Shown: positions 8,430 to 18,250 of the stretch, piece by piece
Position numbering within the stretch: the first letter of the stretch is position 1
Layout: every line of letters starts with the position of its first letter
NCBI RefSeq assembly: GCF_014200805.1
Contig: NZ_JACHDB010000002.1
Location: forward strand, 558,001 to 622,000
Length of the DNA stretch: 64,000 nt
Direction: 5' to 3'
Source: Nocardiopsis composta
Lineage (GTDB): Bacteria; Actinomycetota; Actinomycetes; Streptosporangiales; Streptosporangiaceae
Notes under the pieces: generated by a model
Told to the model about the DNA's origin: nothing
Databases searched by the model: none
What the model saw: only the letters and a program-made list of their open reading frames with translations
Made by a program: the position numbers and the translations under genes

Positions 8430-9398
8430 GTGCGCATCGCGGTTACCGGTTCGATCGCCACCGACCACCTGATGACCTTCGAGGGGCGCTTCGCCGAACA
8501 GCTGATCGCCGACCAGTTGGAGCAGGTCTCCCTGTCGTTCCTGGTCGAGGAGCTGGATGTGCGCCGCGGCGGCGTCGCGGCCAACATCAGCTTCGGCATG
8601 GGCCGCCTCGGGCTCAGGCCGCTCCTCGTCGGATCGGCCGGCGCCGACTTCGACGAGTACCGGTCCTGGCTGGAGCGGCACGGCGTGGACACCACCTGCG
8701 TCCGCATCTCCGACCGCAGGCACACCGCGCGTTTCGTCTGCACCACCGACCGCGACCAGAACCAGATCGCCTCCTTCTACGCGGGCGCGATGGCCGAGGC
8801 CCGCGAGATCGACCTGGCCGGCCTGGCCGAGGAGAAGGGCATCGACCTGGCCCTGATCGGAGCCGACGACCCGCAGGCGATGATCCGGCACAGCGCCGCC
8901 TGCCGGGACCGGGGCCTGCCGTTCGCCGCCGACCCCTCCCAGCAGCTCGCCCGGATGGACGGCGAGGACGTCCGCCACCTCATCGACGGCGCCGCCTACC
9001 TGTTCACCAACGAGTACGAGAAGGCCCTGGCCGAGCAGAAGACCGGCTGGAGCGACGAGGAGATCCTGGACCGGGTCGGCATCCGGGTGACCACCCTGGG
9101 CGCCAAGGGCGTCCGCATCGACCGCAAGGGCGAGCCGCCGATCAGCGTCGGCGCCGCCGAGGTCGCCGCCAAGGCCGACCCGACCGGCGTCGGCGACGCC
9201 TTCCGGGCCGGCTTCCTCGCCGCCGTCGCCTGGGGCCTGCCCCTGGAGCGCGCCGCGCAGGTCGGCAACGCCACCGCGGTGCACAGCCTGGAGGTCAACG
9301 GCCCGCAGGAGTACGAGCTGACCAAGGCCGGCCTGCTGGCCCGGATCTCGGCCAGCTACGGCGAGCAGAGCGCCGCCGAGGTCGAACCGCACCTGTGA
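8430..9398 (+). CDS. adoK: PfkB-family adenosine kinase
   Basis: Purine-salvage kinase, adenosine to AMP. From GTG 8430 (AAGGAG eight bases upstream) 322 residues. The protein follows my recollection of the characterised mycobacterial adenosine kinase Rv2202c closely: VTGSIATDHLMTFEGRF at the start, VSLSFLVEELDVRRGGVAANI, FAADPSQQLARMDGE, YLFTNEYE, and the PfkB signature DPTGVGDAFRAGF with the catalytic Asp. It sits just upstream of the cta/qcr region, as in mycobacteria. Substrate is inferred from family similarity. Confidence 0.9.
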   Translation: MRIAVTGSIATDHLMTFEGRFAEQLIADQLEQVSLSFLVEELDVRRGGVAANISFGMGRLGLRPLLVGSAGADFDEYRSWLERHGVDTTCVRISDRRHTARFVCTTDRDQNQIASFYAGAMAEAREIDLAGLAEEKGIDLALIGADDPQAMIRHSAACRDRGLPFAADPSQQLARMDGEDVRHLIDGAAYLFTNEYEKALAEQKTGWSDEEILDRVGIRVTTLGAKGVRIDRKGEPPISVGAAEVAAKADPTGVGDAFRAGFLAAVAWGLPLERAAQVGNATAVHSLEVNGPQEYELTKAGLLARISASYGEQSAAEVEPHL

Positions 9399-9430
9399 CC
9401 GGCCCGCCGGAGAACACTCCGCAGAGCACC

Positions 9431-9463
9431 GCGGCCCCCGCCCCCTCCCAGGGCGGGGGCCGC
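9431..9463 (+). terminator. adoK terminator
   Basis: Perfect 13-bp arms 9431-9443 and 9451-9463 (GCGGCCCCCGCCC) with a 7-base loop, 32 bases past the adoK stop. Confidence 0.85.
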
Positions 9464-9824
9464 GCCGCTGCGGGGGAGGGGTGCGGTGCCGGGGCGCGTC
9501 CGGCGCGGCGGCGCCGGTCCGGGGCGGCCGGACTGGTCGGGGCACGCCCCGCGACCGCGTAAAGTAGAGGCTCGACCCGCATGCCCGGCCCGCACGCCGA
9601 CCGCCTCACCGCGGACGGCCGCGCCGCGCGTGCACGACCAGGCCCCGCGCTGAGATGCGCGGCGGCTTCCAGTCAACGCCAATGCCGCCGCGGCGGGGGT
9701 CGGCCGCGCCGGCGCGGGAACGGTGCCGCCCCCGGGCGGCCGGGGCCGTCGTCCGACGCCTCCCAGAACTAGGCGAGCCTTACCTGGGATTCCCTACGCA
9801 AGCAATCCAGTACGGAGGACTTCA
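9464..9824 (+). promoter_or_regulatory. Upstream region of rpsD
   Basis: No gene. TAAAGT at 9560-9565 could be a -10 box, giving a leader of about 255 bases. S4 represses its own operon through mRNA binding in other bacteria; I see no recognisable pseudoknot here. ACGGAGGAC just before the start is the ribosome site. Confidence 0.35.
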
Positions 9825-10436
9825 ATGCGCTACACCGGACCTAAGGTGCGGTTGTCCCGGCGCGCGGGTACCCCGCTGACCCGTAAGGCGGTCAGCTACT
9901 TCGAGAAGCGCCCCTACCCCCCGGGCGAGCACGGCCGTCGCGTCCGCCGCTCCACCAGCGACTACGCGGTCCGCCAGGCGGAGAAGCAGAAGCTGCGCTG
10001 GTACTACGACCTGTCCGAGAAGCAGCTCGCCCGCGTCTACGAGACCGCCAAGAAGCGGCCCGGGCGTACCGGTGAGGAGATGATCGCCGAGCTCGAGCTG
10101 CGCCTGGTCAGCGTGGTGCTCCGGGCCGGCCTGGCGCCGTCCATCTACGCGGCCCGCCAGTACGTCTCGCACGGCCACATCACCGTGGACGGCAAGAAGG
10201 TCGACATCCCGTCCTACCGGGTGAAGCCGGGCCAGGTCGTCGCCGTCCGCGAGAAGTCGCGCCAGATGGTGCCGTTCATCGAGGCCGCCGAGGGCGTGCA
10301 CGCCGACGACAAGATCGCCGGCTACCTCGCGGCCAGCCACAAGGACCTGCGCGTCGCGGTCGTCGACCGCCCCAAGCGCGACCAGGTTCCGGTGCCCTTC
10401 GACGAGCAGCTCGTCGTCGAGTACTACGCGCGCTAG
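9825..10436 (+). CDS. rpsD: 30S ribosomal protein S4
   Basis: Primary 16S-binding protein of the small subunit. 203 residues from ATG 9825 with GGAGG seven bases upstream. Starts MRYTGPKVRLSRRAG; has KRPYPPGEHGRR and the S4 RNA-binding domain (about 95-155: RLDxV-like LRLVSVVLRAGLAPSIYAARQYVSHGHITVDGKKVDIPS in two halves). It lacks the N-terminal zinc cysteines, so it is the C-minus form. Stand-alone, away from rpsM-rpsK-rpoA, with its own terminator. Confidence 0.97.
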   Translation: MRYTGPKVRLSRRAGTPLTRKAVSYFEKRPYPPGEHGRRVRRSTSDYAVRQAEKQKLRWYYDLSEKQLARVYETAKKRPGRTGEEMIAELELRLVSVVLRAGLAPSIYAARQYVSHGHITVDGKKVDIPSYRVKPGQVVAVREKSRQMVPFIEAAEGVHADDKIAGYLAASHKDLRVAVVDRPKRDQVPVPFDEQLVVEYYAR

Positions 10437-10455
10437 AGCCCGAGGCTCTGCCGCG

Positions 10456-10491
10456 GCGGGGGCCGCGTCCCGGAAGGGGCGCGGCCCCCGC
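10456..10491 (+). terminator. rpsD terminator
   Basis: GCGGGGGCCGCG pairs with CGCGGCCCCCGC around TCCCGGAAGGGG, 19 bases after the rpsD stop. Confidence 0.8.
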
Positions 10492-10612
10492 GCCGTTCCC
10501 AGGCCGTCCGCTCCGGAGCGGGCCCGGGCCGCCGCGCGGCGGCGGGCGTGACGACGAACGTCACGATGGTCACGGAACGGCCACGGCGCGGGCGGCGCCG
10601 GGGTCCGCGGGC

Positions 10613-10876
10613 TCAGTAGGCGCGCCGGATGTGGAACGCGCTGCCGCGCTCCAGCGGCACCTCCGCGACGAAGTCGTGCAGCTTCAGCCTGCACCACGCC
10701 GGGATGTCCGAGGAGGCGGCCGGATCGTCGGCGGTCACCGCGATCACCGAGCCGATCGGCACCTCGTGCAGCCGCGCCGCGAGCATGATGATGGGGATCG
10801 GGCACTTCCGCCCGACGGCCTCCACGGTCACCAGGGGCCGCTCGTCCGTCTCCGGTCTCCTGTGCCTGCCGGCCAT
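10613..10876 (-). CDS. TusA-family sulfur carrier protein
   Basis: Small protein expected to carry persulfide sulfur. 87 residues from ATG 10876 with GGGAGG four bases upstream. It has the TusA core: VEAVGRKCPIPIIML with active C25 in CPIP, then IGSVIAVTADDPAASSDIPAWCRLKLHDF. The basic first dozen residues are not part of the fold. Divergent from the ctaCDF operon. Which sulfur acceptor it serves cannot be told; thiI, 41 kb away, is a distant possibility only. Confidence 0.88.
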   Translation of the reverse strand: MAGRHRRPETDERPLVTVEAVGRKCPIPIIMLAARLHEVPIGSVIAVTADDPAASSDIPAWCRLKLHDFVAEVPLERGSAFHIRRAY

Positions 10877-11296
10877 ACGCCTCCCGCCCGGGGCGCGGCC
10901 GGGGGCGCCGCGCCTGTCGTATCCCAATCTTTACCCCCGCCCCCGGCAAAGGGGCACCCGGTTAAGGGTGCTGTAAAACCAGCGATACTCTCGCCTTAGT
11001 CCGCGCCCTGTCCGACCGCGAAGGCCCGACGGAGCGGGGACGGGGAACGGCGGAAACGGCATCGTGGCCGCCGCTCCCGGCTGTACGGACCGCGCAGGCG
11101 GGACGGGCGCCGGGGGCGACGGAGGGGCCGCGCGCACCCGCGGGGAGGCCGCTCGGGACGACAGCGGAGACACGCTGGCCCGGCAAGCCCGTGACCGGTG
11201 GAGCGAACGGTCCGCGATAATGTTTCCCCTTGACAAGCTTTGGATATACGACCGCCCGCGCTTCGGCTGCGGGCATCACCGCTGGGAAGGCAATCC
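10877..11296. promoter_or_regulatory. Divergent promoter region tusA-like / ctaC
   Basis: 420 bases without a gene. For ctaC, TGACCG (11192-11197) and GATAAT (11216-11221) are spaced 18 bases. A perfect TTGACA at 11230-11235 has no matching -10 box. AT-rich TAAAGATTGGGATAC towards the tusA-like gene may be its promoter. Confidence 0.45.
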
Positions 11297-12370
11297 GTGA
11301 GTCCGACCCGCCATAGGAATCGGCGCGCCGCACTGCGCCGATGGGCACCACGTGGCGCCGTGCTCGCCGCGTTGGGACTGGCCGCGACCGGGTGCGCGTC
11401 GAACGAGTTCACTCGTTTGGGTGTGCCTGAGCCGATCACCGAGCAGGGGCAGCGCGTCCTCGCGCTGTGGCAGGGCTCGTGGGTGGCGGCGTTCGCGGTC
11501 GGCATCCTCGTGTGGGGGCTGATCATCTGGTCGATCATCTTCCACCGCAAGCGCTCCGAGCAGCTGCCGCCGCAGGTGCGGTACAACATGCCCATCGAGG
11601 CGCTCTACACCGTGCTCCCGATCGTGGTGATCGCGGTGCTGTTCTACTTCACCGCGCGCGACCAGACCTACCTGCTGGAGACCGACGAGAAGGCCGACAC
11701 CAACGTCGAGGTCGTCGGCTTCCAGTGGAGCTGGGAGTTCAACTACCTGGACCAGTCCAAGGCCGAGGCCCTGGACGAGGCCGAGAAGGCCGCCGAGGCC
11801 GAGGGTAAGAAGAAGGAAGAGGTGGACCCCGAGGACGCCGAGCCGGAGACCCTGTTCTCCGAGGTCGGTACCCCGGACCAGATGCCGACCCTCGTGCTGC
11901 GCGAGGGCGACGTCGTCCACTTCGACCTGCACAGCCCGGACGTCATCCACTCGTTCTGGGTCCCGGCGTTCGCCTTCAAGCTGGACGTCATCCCGGGCCA
12001 CGACAACGAGTTCCAGGTCAAGGTGAACGAGGGCACGGCCGGCACCTACATGGGCCGCTGCGCCGAACTCTGCGGCGCCGACCACACCCGGATGCTCTTC
12101 AAGGTCGAGGTGATGGAGCCGGAGGCCTACGACGCCTGGTTCGCCGAGCAGCAGGAGGCCGCCGAGGCCGAGGCCGCTGAGGCCGCCGAGCAGGAGGCCG
12201 CCGACCAGCAGGCCTCCGAGGAGGCCGCCGGTGCCGCCGGCTCCGAGCAGCAGGAGCAGGGCCAGGAGGAGGACGAGGACGCCCAGGGCGCGTCCTCCGA
12301 TGAGGAGCAGCAGGACGGCTCCGCCTCCGGCCAGGCCGGCGGCTCCCAGGACGAGGAGGCAGGCCACTGA
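11297..12370 (+). CDS. ctaC: Cytochrome c oxidase subunit II (aa3-type)
   Basis: Takes electrons from cytochrome c into the oxidase through the CuA centre. 357 residues from GTG 11297 (GGGAAGG upstream). Lipobox LAATGC with C33; membrane helices about 62-82 and 102-119. CuA ligands H218, C255, E257, C259, H263 and M266 are all present ([12 protein letters not shown]). Two acidic insertions are unusual: residues 155-186 (Glu/Lys/Ala) before the CuA domain and a C-terminal tail from about 283 made almost only of E, A, Q, D, S and G. First gene of ctaC-ctaD-ctaF; stop overlaps the ctaD start. Confidence 0.96.
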   Translation: MSPTRHRNRRAALRRWAPRGAVLAALGLAATGCASNEFTRLGVPEPITEQGQRVLALWQGSWVAAFAVGILVWGLIIWSIIFHRKRSEQLPPQVRYNMPIEALYTVLPIVVIAVLFYFTARDQTYLLETDEKADTNVEVVGFQWSWEFNYLDQSKAEALDEAEKAAEAEGKKKEEVDPEDAEPETLFSEVGTPDQMPTLVLREGDVVHFDLHSPDVIHSFWVPAFAFKLDVIPGHDNEFQVKVNEGTAGTYMGRCAELCGADHTRMLFKVEVMEPEAYDAWFAEQQEAAEAEAAEAAEQEAADQQASEEAAGAAGSEQQEQGQEEDEDAQGASSDEEQQDGSASGQAGGSQDEEAGH

Positions 12371-14049
12371 TGGCTACGGCTACCCAGACCTCTCAGACCG
12401 CCGCCGGGCGGCCGGTGACCCGCAAGGGCTCGATCCTCGTCAACTGGTTGACGTCGACCGACCACAAGGTCATCGGGTACATGTACCTGATCACCTCGTT
12501 CGGGTTCTTCATCTTCGGCGGCATCCTGGCGCTGCTGATGCGCGCCGAGCTGTTCTACCCCGGGCAGCAGGTGATGTCGTACGAGCAGTTCAACCAGATG
12601 TTCACCATGCACGGCACGATCATGCTGCTCATGTTCGCGACGCCGCTGTTCGTGGGCTTCTCCAACATCATCATGCCGCTGCAGATCGGCGCGCCCGACG
12701 TGGCGTTCCCGCGGATCAACCTGTTCGGGTACTACCTGTACCTGTTCGGTTCGCTGATCGCCGTCGGCGGCTTCCTGACCCCGGGCGGCGCGGCCAGCTT
12801 CGGCTGGTTCGCCTACACCCCGCTCTCCGACGCGGTCCGCTCCCCGGGCCTCGGCGGCGACCTGTGGATCCTCGGCCTGGCCGTCAGCGGTCTGGGCACC
12901 ATCCTCGGTGCGGTCAACTTCATCACCACCGGGCTGTGCATGCGCGCCCCCGGTATGACGATGTTCCGGATGCCGATCTTCACCTGGAACACGATGCTCA
13001 CCAGCGTGCTGGTGCTGATCGCCTTCCCGGTGCTGACCGCGGCGCTGATCGCGCTGGGCGCCGACCGGATAGTCGGAACCCACGTCTACGATCCCGAGCA
13101 CGGCGGCGCCATCCTCTGGCAGCACCTGTTCTGGTTCTTCGGCCACCCGGAGGTCTACATCATCGCGCTGCCGTTCTTCGGCATCGCGACCGAGATCCTT
13201 CCGGTCTTCAGCCGCAAGCCGATCTTCGGCTACAAGAGCCTGGTGGGCGCGACGATCGCCATCGCCGGCCTGTCGGTCACCGTGTGGGCGCACCACATGT
13301 TCCCGACCGGCGCCGTGCTGCTGCCGTTCTTCTCCTTCATGACGTTCCTGATCGCCGTCCCGACCGGCGTGAAGTTCTTCAACTGGATCGGCACCATGTG
13401 GCGCGGCCAGATCGTGATGGCCACCCCGATGCTGTTCACCATCGGGTTCCTGGTGACCTTCCTGTTCGGCGGCCTGACCGGCGTCCTGCTGGCGTCCCCG
13501 CCGATCGACTTCCACGTCACCGACTCCTACTTCGTGGTGGCCCACTTCCACTACGTGGTGTTCGGCACCGTGGTCTTCGCGATGTTCGCCGGGTTCTACT
13601 TCTGGTGGCCCAAGTTCACCGGCAAGATGCTCAACGAGGGCCTGGGCAAGCTGCACTTCTGGGGCCTGTTCTTCGGGTTCCACATGACGTTCCTGGTGCA
13701 GCACTGGCTGGGCGCCGCGGGCTTCCCGCGCCGCTACGCCGACTACCTGCCCACCGACGGGTTCACCGAGCTCAACCAGGTCTCCTCGATCGGCGCCTTC
13801 ATCCTGGGCATCTCGACCCTGGTGTTCTTCTGGAACATGTGGGTCACCCACCGCAAGGCCGAGAAGGTCGAGGTGGACGACCCGTGGGGCTACGGCTGCT
13901 CGCTGGAGTGGGCGACCTCCTGCCCGCCGCCGCGGCACAACTTCACCTCGCTGCCGCGGATCCGCTCCGAGCGGCCGGCCTTCGACCTGAACCACCCGCA
14001 CGCGGCGGCCCCGGGTGCGGCCCCCGCAGCAGCAGGATCCGGGAAGTAG
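12370..14049 (+). CDS. ctaD: Cytochrome c oxidase subunit I (aa3-type)
   Basis: Catalytic subunit with haem a and the haem a3-CuB oxygen site, pumping protons. 559 residues in 12 expected membrane helices. Visible ligand motifs: [12 protein letters not shown] (haem a), [11 protein letters not shown] (CuB His crosslinked to Tyr), WAHHMF (CuB) and [11 protein letters not shown] (a3 and a). TGATG overlap with ctaC shows coupling. The C-terminal tail is Pro/Ala-rich. Confidence 0.98.
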   Translation: MATATQTSQTAAGRPVTRKGSILVNWLTSTDHKVIGYMYLITSFGFFIFGGILALLMRAELFYPGQQVMSYEQFNQMFTMHGTIMLLMFATPLFVGFSNIIMPLQIGAPDVAFPRINLFGYYLYLFGSLIAVGGFLTPGGAASFGWFAYTPLSDAVRSPGLGGDLWILGLAVSGLGTILGAVNFITTGLCMRAPGMTMFRMPIFTWNTMLTSVLVLIAFPVLTAALIALGADRIVGTHVYDPEHGGAILWQHLFWFFGHPEVYIIALPFFGIATEILPVFSRKPIFGYKSLVGATIAIAGLSVTVWAHHMFPTGAVLLPFFSFMTFLIAVPTGVKFFNWIGTMWRGQIVMATPMLFTIGFLVTFLFGGLTGVLLASPPIDFHVTDSYFVVAHFHYVVFGTVVFAMFAGFYFWWPKFTGKMLNEGLGKLHFWGLFFGFHMTFLVQHWLGAAGFPRRYADYLPTDGFTELNQVSSIGAFILGISTLVFFWNMWVTHRKAEKVEVDDPWGYGCSLEWATSCPPPRHNFTSLPRIRSERPAFDLNHPHAAAPGAAPAAAGSGK

Positions 14050-14059
14050 GGCGCACACC

Positions 14060-14485
14060 ATGAAGATGCAGGCATATCTGTTTATGGGCGTCTCGACCTT
14101 CTTCGGCCTGGCGGCGGCGCTCTACGGCTACTGGGCCTGGGCGGCCGAGGGGCAGATCGAGTGGACGGGCTTCGTCGTCCTGGTCGTCTCGATCGGCTTC
14201 GGCTGGATGGTCGGCTTCTGGCTCTGGCAGTCCGCCCGCCGCAGCGAGCGGTTCCACGGCCTGCCGCCGGAGGAGCGCCTGGACGGCGACATCGCCGAGA
14301 ACGCCGGCGAGTACGGGTTCTTCAGCCCGCACAGCTGGTGGCCGCTGTTCGTGGCGCTCGCCGTGGCCTTCACCGCGGTCGGCGTCGCGATCGGCTGGTG
14401 GATGGTCTTCCTCGGCGCGTTCGCGATCATCCTCACCGCGATCGGCTGGGTCTTCGAGTACTACCGCAAGGAGTTCCAGCACTAG
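14060..14485 (+). CDS. ctaF: Cytochrome c oxidase subunit IV (actinobacterial CtaF)
   Basis: Small accessory subunit of the actinobacterial bc1-aa3 supercomplex. 141 residues with four hydrophobic helices (about 4-26, 34-56, 95-112, 116-134); starts MKMQAYLFMGVSTFFG and contains AGEYGFFSPHSWWPLF, typical of the family. Starts 10 bases after ctaD. Confidence 0.93.
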   Translation: MKMQAYLFMGVSTFFGLAAALYGYWAWAAEGQIEWTGFVVLVVSIGFGWMVGFWLWQSARRSERFHGLPPEERLDGDIAENAGEYGFFSPHSWWPLFVALAVAFTAVGVAIGWWMVFLGAFAIILTAIGWVFEYYRKEFQH

Positions 14486-14505
14486 AGGCGCGTTCCACGC
14501 GACGG

Positions 14506-14565
14506 CCCCGGTCCGCCCGGTTCCCCTGCCTCGCAGGGGGAGGGGCGGGCCGGGGTATTCTTTTA
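14506..14565 (+). terminator. ctaCDF operon terminator
   Basis: Outer arms CCCCGGTCCGCCC (14506-14518) and GGGCGGGCCGGGG (to 14555) with an inner CCCCTGC/GCAGGGG stem, followed by TATTCTTTTA. One of few hairpins here with a T-rich tail. Confidence 0.85.
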
Positions 14566-14706
14566 CCGCGGGCCGTCGACCGTTGACCGCACGGGTCCGG
14601 GACGGCCGCTTCGACCACCCGATTTCGGAACTTTTCCGCCGGCGCGAACGTCCCACCATGATGCGCGTGGGACGTCTCCGCGCGCGAGAGGCTGGAGGGC
14701 GTACCT

Positions 14707-16035
14707 GTGAAGCTCACTGCGAACCCGTCCGCGGCACGCGGGCTCGGCGCGGGACTGGCCGGGGCCGTGCTGCTGCTCGCGGCCGCCTGCTCGGGCTCGG
14801 GCGGCGGCGCGGACCCGGCCGGGGCGGGGAGCGGCGCCGACTCGGTCAAGGTCACCATCACCCCCGAGGACGGCAGCGCCGACGTCCGCCCGGACCTCCC
14901 CCTCAAGGTCGAGGCCGAGGGCGGCACCATCAGCGACGTCAAGGTGGAGCAGAAGGCCGCCGGCGGTGAGCAGGACGAGGCGGCCGTGGAGGGCGTGGAA
15001 GGCGAGGAGGGGCCCGGCGAGGCCGACGAGATCACCGGGGCGCTGAACGAGGACGAGACCGCCTGGGTCAGCGACTGGACGCTCACGCCCGGCGCGGAGG
15101 TGACCGTCACCGCGGTGGCCAAGGACGCCGAGTCGGGCGAGGAGAGCGAGTTCACCTCGGAGTTCACCACCCTCCAGGCCGAGCAGGGCTCCCGGCTGGA
15201 GCTGCAGTCCAACTTCCCCACCAGCGGGGACACCGTCGGCGTCGGCATGCCGCTCATCATCAACTTCGATCTGCCGGTGCAGAACAAGGAGCGCCTGGAG
15301 AACTCCATGGAGGTGATCTCCGAGCAGCCCAACGAGGGGTCCTGGGCCTGGCTGGACGACCAGACCGCGGTGTTCCGCCCCAAGGAGTACTGGGAGCCGA
15401 ACCAGAAGATCCGGGTCAACCTGCGCCTGGCCGGCGTGGAGGCCTCGGAGGGCGTGTACGGGGTCAAGAACCACCAGCTCAACTTCGAGGTCGGCCGCGA
15501 GCAGATCACCACCATCGACAGCGACACCCACCGCATGGTGGTCGAGCGGGACGGCGAGCAGGTCAAGGACTTCCCGGTCAGCATCGGCCGGGCCGACACC
15601 CGCGCCTACACCACCACCAGCGGCACCCACCTGACCATGGAGAAGTACGACGAGCTCGTCATGGACTCCTCCACGGTGGGCGTGCCGGTGGACAGCCCGG
15701 AGGGCTACAAGCTGGACGTGGACTACGCCGTCCGGTTCTCCAACAGCGGCGAGTTCACCCACGCCGCGCCGTGGAACGACTCGCTCGGCGAGGCCAACCT
15801 GAGCCACGGCTGCCCGAACATGGCCACCGAGGACGCCAAGTGGTTCTACGAGAACTCCTACATGGGCGACCCGCTGATCGTGAAGAACACCGACCGCGAG
15901 GTCGAGTGGGACAACGGGTGGAGCTACTGGCAGCTCTCCTGGGAGGAGTGGCTGGAGAAGAGCGCGACCGGTGAGCCGGACCGCACCGACGACACCGGCA
16001 CCCCGGGCGAGGTCCACGGCGACCCGCAGGAGTGA
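14707..16035 (+). CDS. Lipoprotein L,D-transpeptidase (Ig-like plus YkuD domain)
   Basis: Forms 3-3 peptidoglycan cross-links outside the membrane. 442 residues from GTG 14707 (GGAGGG eight bases upstream). Lipobox LLAAAC with C28; Ig-like beta domains at about 50-270 with an acidic loop near 85-105; the catalytic YkuD domain covers about 275-405, with the nucleophile C369 in SHGCPNM and an upstream catalytic-loop histidine in FTHAAPW. The layout equals mycobacterial LdtMt2-type enzymes. Monocistronic, terminator at 16069. Confidence 0.94.
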   Translation: MKLTANPSAARGLGAGLAGAVLLLAAACSGSGGGADPAGAGSGADSVKVTITPEDGSADVRPDLPLKVEAEGGTISDVKVEQKAAGGEQDEAAVEGVEGEEGPGEADEITGALNEDETAWVSDWTLTPGAEVTVTAVAKDAESGEESEFTSEFTTLQAEQGSRLELQSNFPTSGDTVGVGMPLIINFDLPVQNKERLENSMEVISEQPNEGSWAWLDDQTAVFRPKEYWEPNQKIRVNLRLAGVEASEGVYGVKNHQLNFEVGREQITTIDSDTHRMVVERDGEQVKDFPVSIGRADTRAYTTTSGTHLTMEKYDELVMDSSTVGVPVDSPEGYKLDVDYAVRFSNSGEFTHAAPWNDSLGEANLSHGCPNMATEDAKWFYENSYMGDPLIVKNTDREVEWDNGWSYWQLSWEEWLEKSATGEPDRTDDTGTPGEVHGDPQE

Positions 16036-16068
16036 CCGCGGGACCCTGCTGGGGCCCCACGGCCTCAG

Positions 16069-16099
16069 CGGCCCCTCACCGCACGGTGGGGGGCCGTTT
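16069..16099 (+). terminator. L,D-transpeptidase terminator
   Basis: CGGCCCCTCACC (16069-16080) pairs with GGTGGGGGGCCG (16085-16096), one G-U, loop GCAC, then TTT. Confidence 0.75.
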
Positions 16100-16100
16100 C

Positions 16101-16495
16101 CATGCCGGGCGCGGGGTCTTGCTCCCGCCGGGCGTCCGGGCCCGGGAGAGAGCCGCTCAGCGGCGCGCGCGGGGCCGGGGTGCGCCGGGCCGGCGGGGCC
16201 GGATCCGGTACGGCGGGTCCGGCACCGCGATACGGACGCGATGCGGAGAGGCGCCCCGGCGGGGCGGGCGGCCGCTCCGCGGCCCCGGGCACCGGCCCAG
16301 GGGCAGGGGACGCCACCCGTCCGGCGCCCGGAGAGGCGCGGTGCGGCGCTCTCCCCGGTCCCCGGGGGCCCCGGGTGCGGACCCGGGGCGCCGCCGTGCT
16401 GCAGAGAGGCCGTGCCGCAGAGAGAACGAGGGGGGACGGGACCGGCGGCCCGCCCCCACCGGAGCGGGGTGCCGCCCGGCCGCCCCGCTCGGACG
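16101..16495. other. Non-coding GC-rich convergent spacer
   Basis: About 395 bases between the L,D-transpeptidase and the qcrB terminator. All frames are low-complexity Arg/Pro/Gly/Ala without ribosome sites. No copy of the MITE-like repeat found. Confidence 0.6.
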
Positions 16496-16535
16496 CCGAG
16501 AGGCCCGGCCCCCTTCCGGGGACCGGGCCTCTCGG
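16496..16535 (-). terminator. ctaE-qcrCAB operon terminator
   Basis: Perfect 13-bp arms CCGAGAGGCCCGG (16496-16508) and its complement (16523-16535), 45 bases past the qcrB stop. Confidence 0.85.
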
Positions 16536-16579
16536 TCCGTGCGCGCGGGCGGGGCCGGGCCCTGCCCGCCGGGCCGCGC

Positions 16580-18247
16580 TCAGTGCGTCTGAGCGGGCTC
16601 CTTCTCCTCCGCCGCACCGTGGTGCAGGTGGTGGCCGGTGTGCGCCTCCACCCCCTCGAAGGAGACGTTGTCCTTCGTGTACCAGTGGGCGAGCCTGGCG
16701 CGGAGCCGGCCCTTGAGGCCGCGGGCGGCCGGGGCCTCCACGCCGTTGGCGTCGGTGGCCGCCTCGATCGACGCGATGGTCTCCGCGTCGATCCGGTCCA
16801 CCTCCTCCTTGCTCTCCAGCACGTGCACGGTCTCCGCCGAGGACTCCTTGTGGACCTCGATGAACTCACCGCTGGGCAGCTGCTGGATGGTGCCGCTCTC
16901 GTAGCCGTGCTCCAGCGTCTCCCGGTCCCGGCGCTGCAGGCCGAGGCAGATCCGCTTGGCGACGATGAACCCGATGACCGGGCCCACGATCACGGCGACC
17001 CGGAAGAAGTAGGTCGTCCAGTACAGGCTGATGGAGAACGTGTGCGACAGGATGTCGTTGGACCCCGCCAGCCAGAGCAGGCCGTAGAACACGATGCCGG
17101 CGACGCCGAGCCCGGTGCGGACCGGGGCGTTGCGCGGGCGGTCGGCGACGTTGTGCGCGCGCTGGTCGCCGGTGATCCACCGCTCGAGGAACGGCCAGAC
17201 GGCCAGGCCGCCGAAGACCAGGCCCATGATGCCCAGCCCCGGAACCAGCACGCCGATCGGCACCGCGTACCCGAAGATCTGGAAGTCCAGCCAGTTCGGG
17301 AAGATGCGCAGCGCGCCCTCCATGAAGCCCATGTACCAGTCGGGCTGGAGGCCCGAGGTGATGGACGTCGGCGTGAACGGGCCGAACAGGTGGATCGGGT
17401 TGATCTGCACGAAGGCGCTCAGGCCCACCGTCACCGCGAACACGAAGAAGAAGAACCCGCCGGCCTTCACCGCGAAGCCCGGGAACATCGGGGTGCCCAC
17501 GACCTTCTTGTTGGTGCGGCCGGTCCCCGGGTACTGGGTGTGCTTCTGGTGCCACAGGATCATGAAGTGCGCCACGATGAGCGCCAGCAGGATCCCCGGG
17601 ATCAGCAGGATGTGCAGCATGTACAGCCGGGAGATGATGTCCTCGCCGGGGAACTCCCCGCCGAACAGGAACATCGAGATGTAGGTCCCGATCAGCGGCA
17701 GGGAGAGCATGACGCCCTGCAGGATGCGGACACCCATGCCGGACGGCAGGTCGTCGGGGAGCGAGTAGCCGAAGAGGCCCTCGATCATCGCCAGGCTGAA
17801 GATCGCGACGCCGATCAGCCAGTTGATCTCGCGCGGCTTGCGGAACGCACCGGTGAAGAACACCCGCAACATGTGCACCACCAGCGACGCGACGAAGATC
17901 AGCGCCGCCCAGTGGTGGATCTGCCGGACCAGGAATCCGCCCCGGACGCCGAAGTCGATGTGCAGGGTGGAGGCGTAGGCCTCGCTCATCAGCACGCCGT
18001 TCAAGCGCTCGTAGGGACCGTCGTAGACGATCTCCTGCATGCTGGGCTTGAACCACAGGGTCAGGAAGACGCCCGTGACCAGCAGGATGATGAACGAGTA
18101 CAGCGCGATCTCGCCGAGCATGAACGACCAGTGGTTCGGGAAGACCTTGCGCAGGTTCTTCTCACCGGTCTTGGCGAGGTGGAAGCGGTCGTCGATGAAG
18201 TTGCCGACGCCGCGGAGCGCCTTGGGCGCCTGAGAATCGGTGCTCAT
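16580..18247 (-). CDS. qcrB: Cytochrome bc1 complex cytochrome b subunit
   Basis: Quinol-oxidising core of complex III. 555 residues. Haem b histidine pairs lie in IHHWAALIFVASLVVHML and LHILLIPGILLALIVAHF; the Qo loop PDWYMGFMEGALR is present. Unlike mitochondrial cytochrome b it has a long hydrophilic C-terminus (from about 430) with DRIDAETIASIEAA, typical of actinobacteria. Last gene of ctaE-qcrC-qcrA-qcrB, three bases after qcrA. Confidence 0.98.
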   Translation of the reverse strand: MSTDSQAPKALRGVGNFIDDRFHLAKTGEKNLRKVFPNHWSFMLGEIALYSFIILLVTGVFLTLWFKPSMQEIVYDGPYERLNGVLMSEAYASTLHIDFGVRGGFLVRQIHHWAALIFVASLVVHMLRVFFTGAFRKPREINWLIGVAIFSLAMIEGLFGYSLPDDLPSGMGVRILQGVMLSLPLIGTYISMFLFGGEFPGEDIISRLYMLHILLIPGILLALIVAHFMILWHQKHTQYPGTGRTNKKVVGTPMFPGFAVKAGGFFFFVFAVTVGLSAFVQINPIHLFGPFTPTSITSGLQPDWYMGFMEGALRIFPNWLDFQIFGYAVPIGVLVPGLGIMGLVFGGLAVWPFLERWITGDQRAHNVADRPRNAPVRTGLGVAGIVFYGLLWLAGSNDILSHTFSISLYWTTYFFRVAVIVGPVIGFIVAKRICLGLQRRDRETLEHGYESGTIQQLPSGEFIEVHKESSAETVHVLESKEEVDRIDAETIASIEAATDANGVEAPAARGLKGRLRARLAHWYTKDNVSFEGVEAHTGHHLHHGAAEEKEPAQTH

Positions 18248-18250
18248 CGC

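Noticed and set aside
11230-11235. Perfect TTGACA as the ctaC -35 box
   Set aside because: No acceptable -10 box 16-19 bases downstream; TGACCG/GATAAT just upstream is a better pair.
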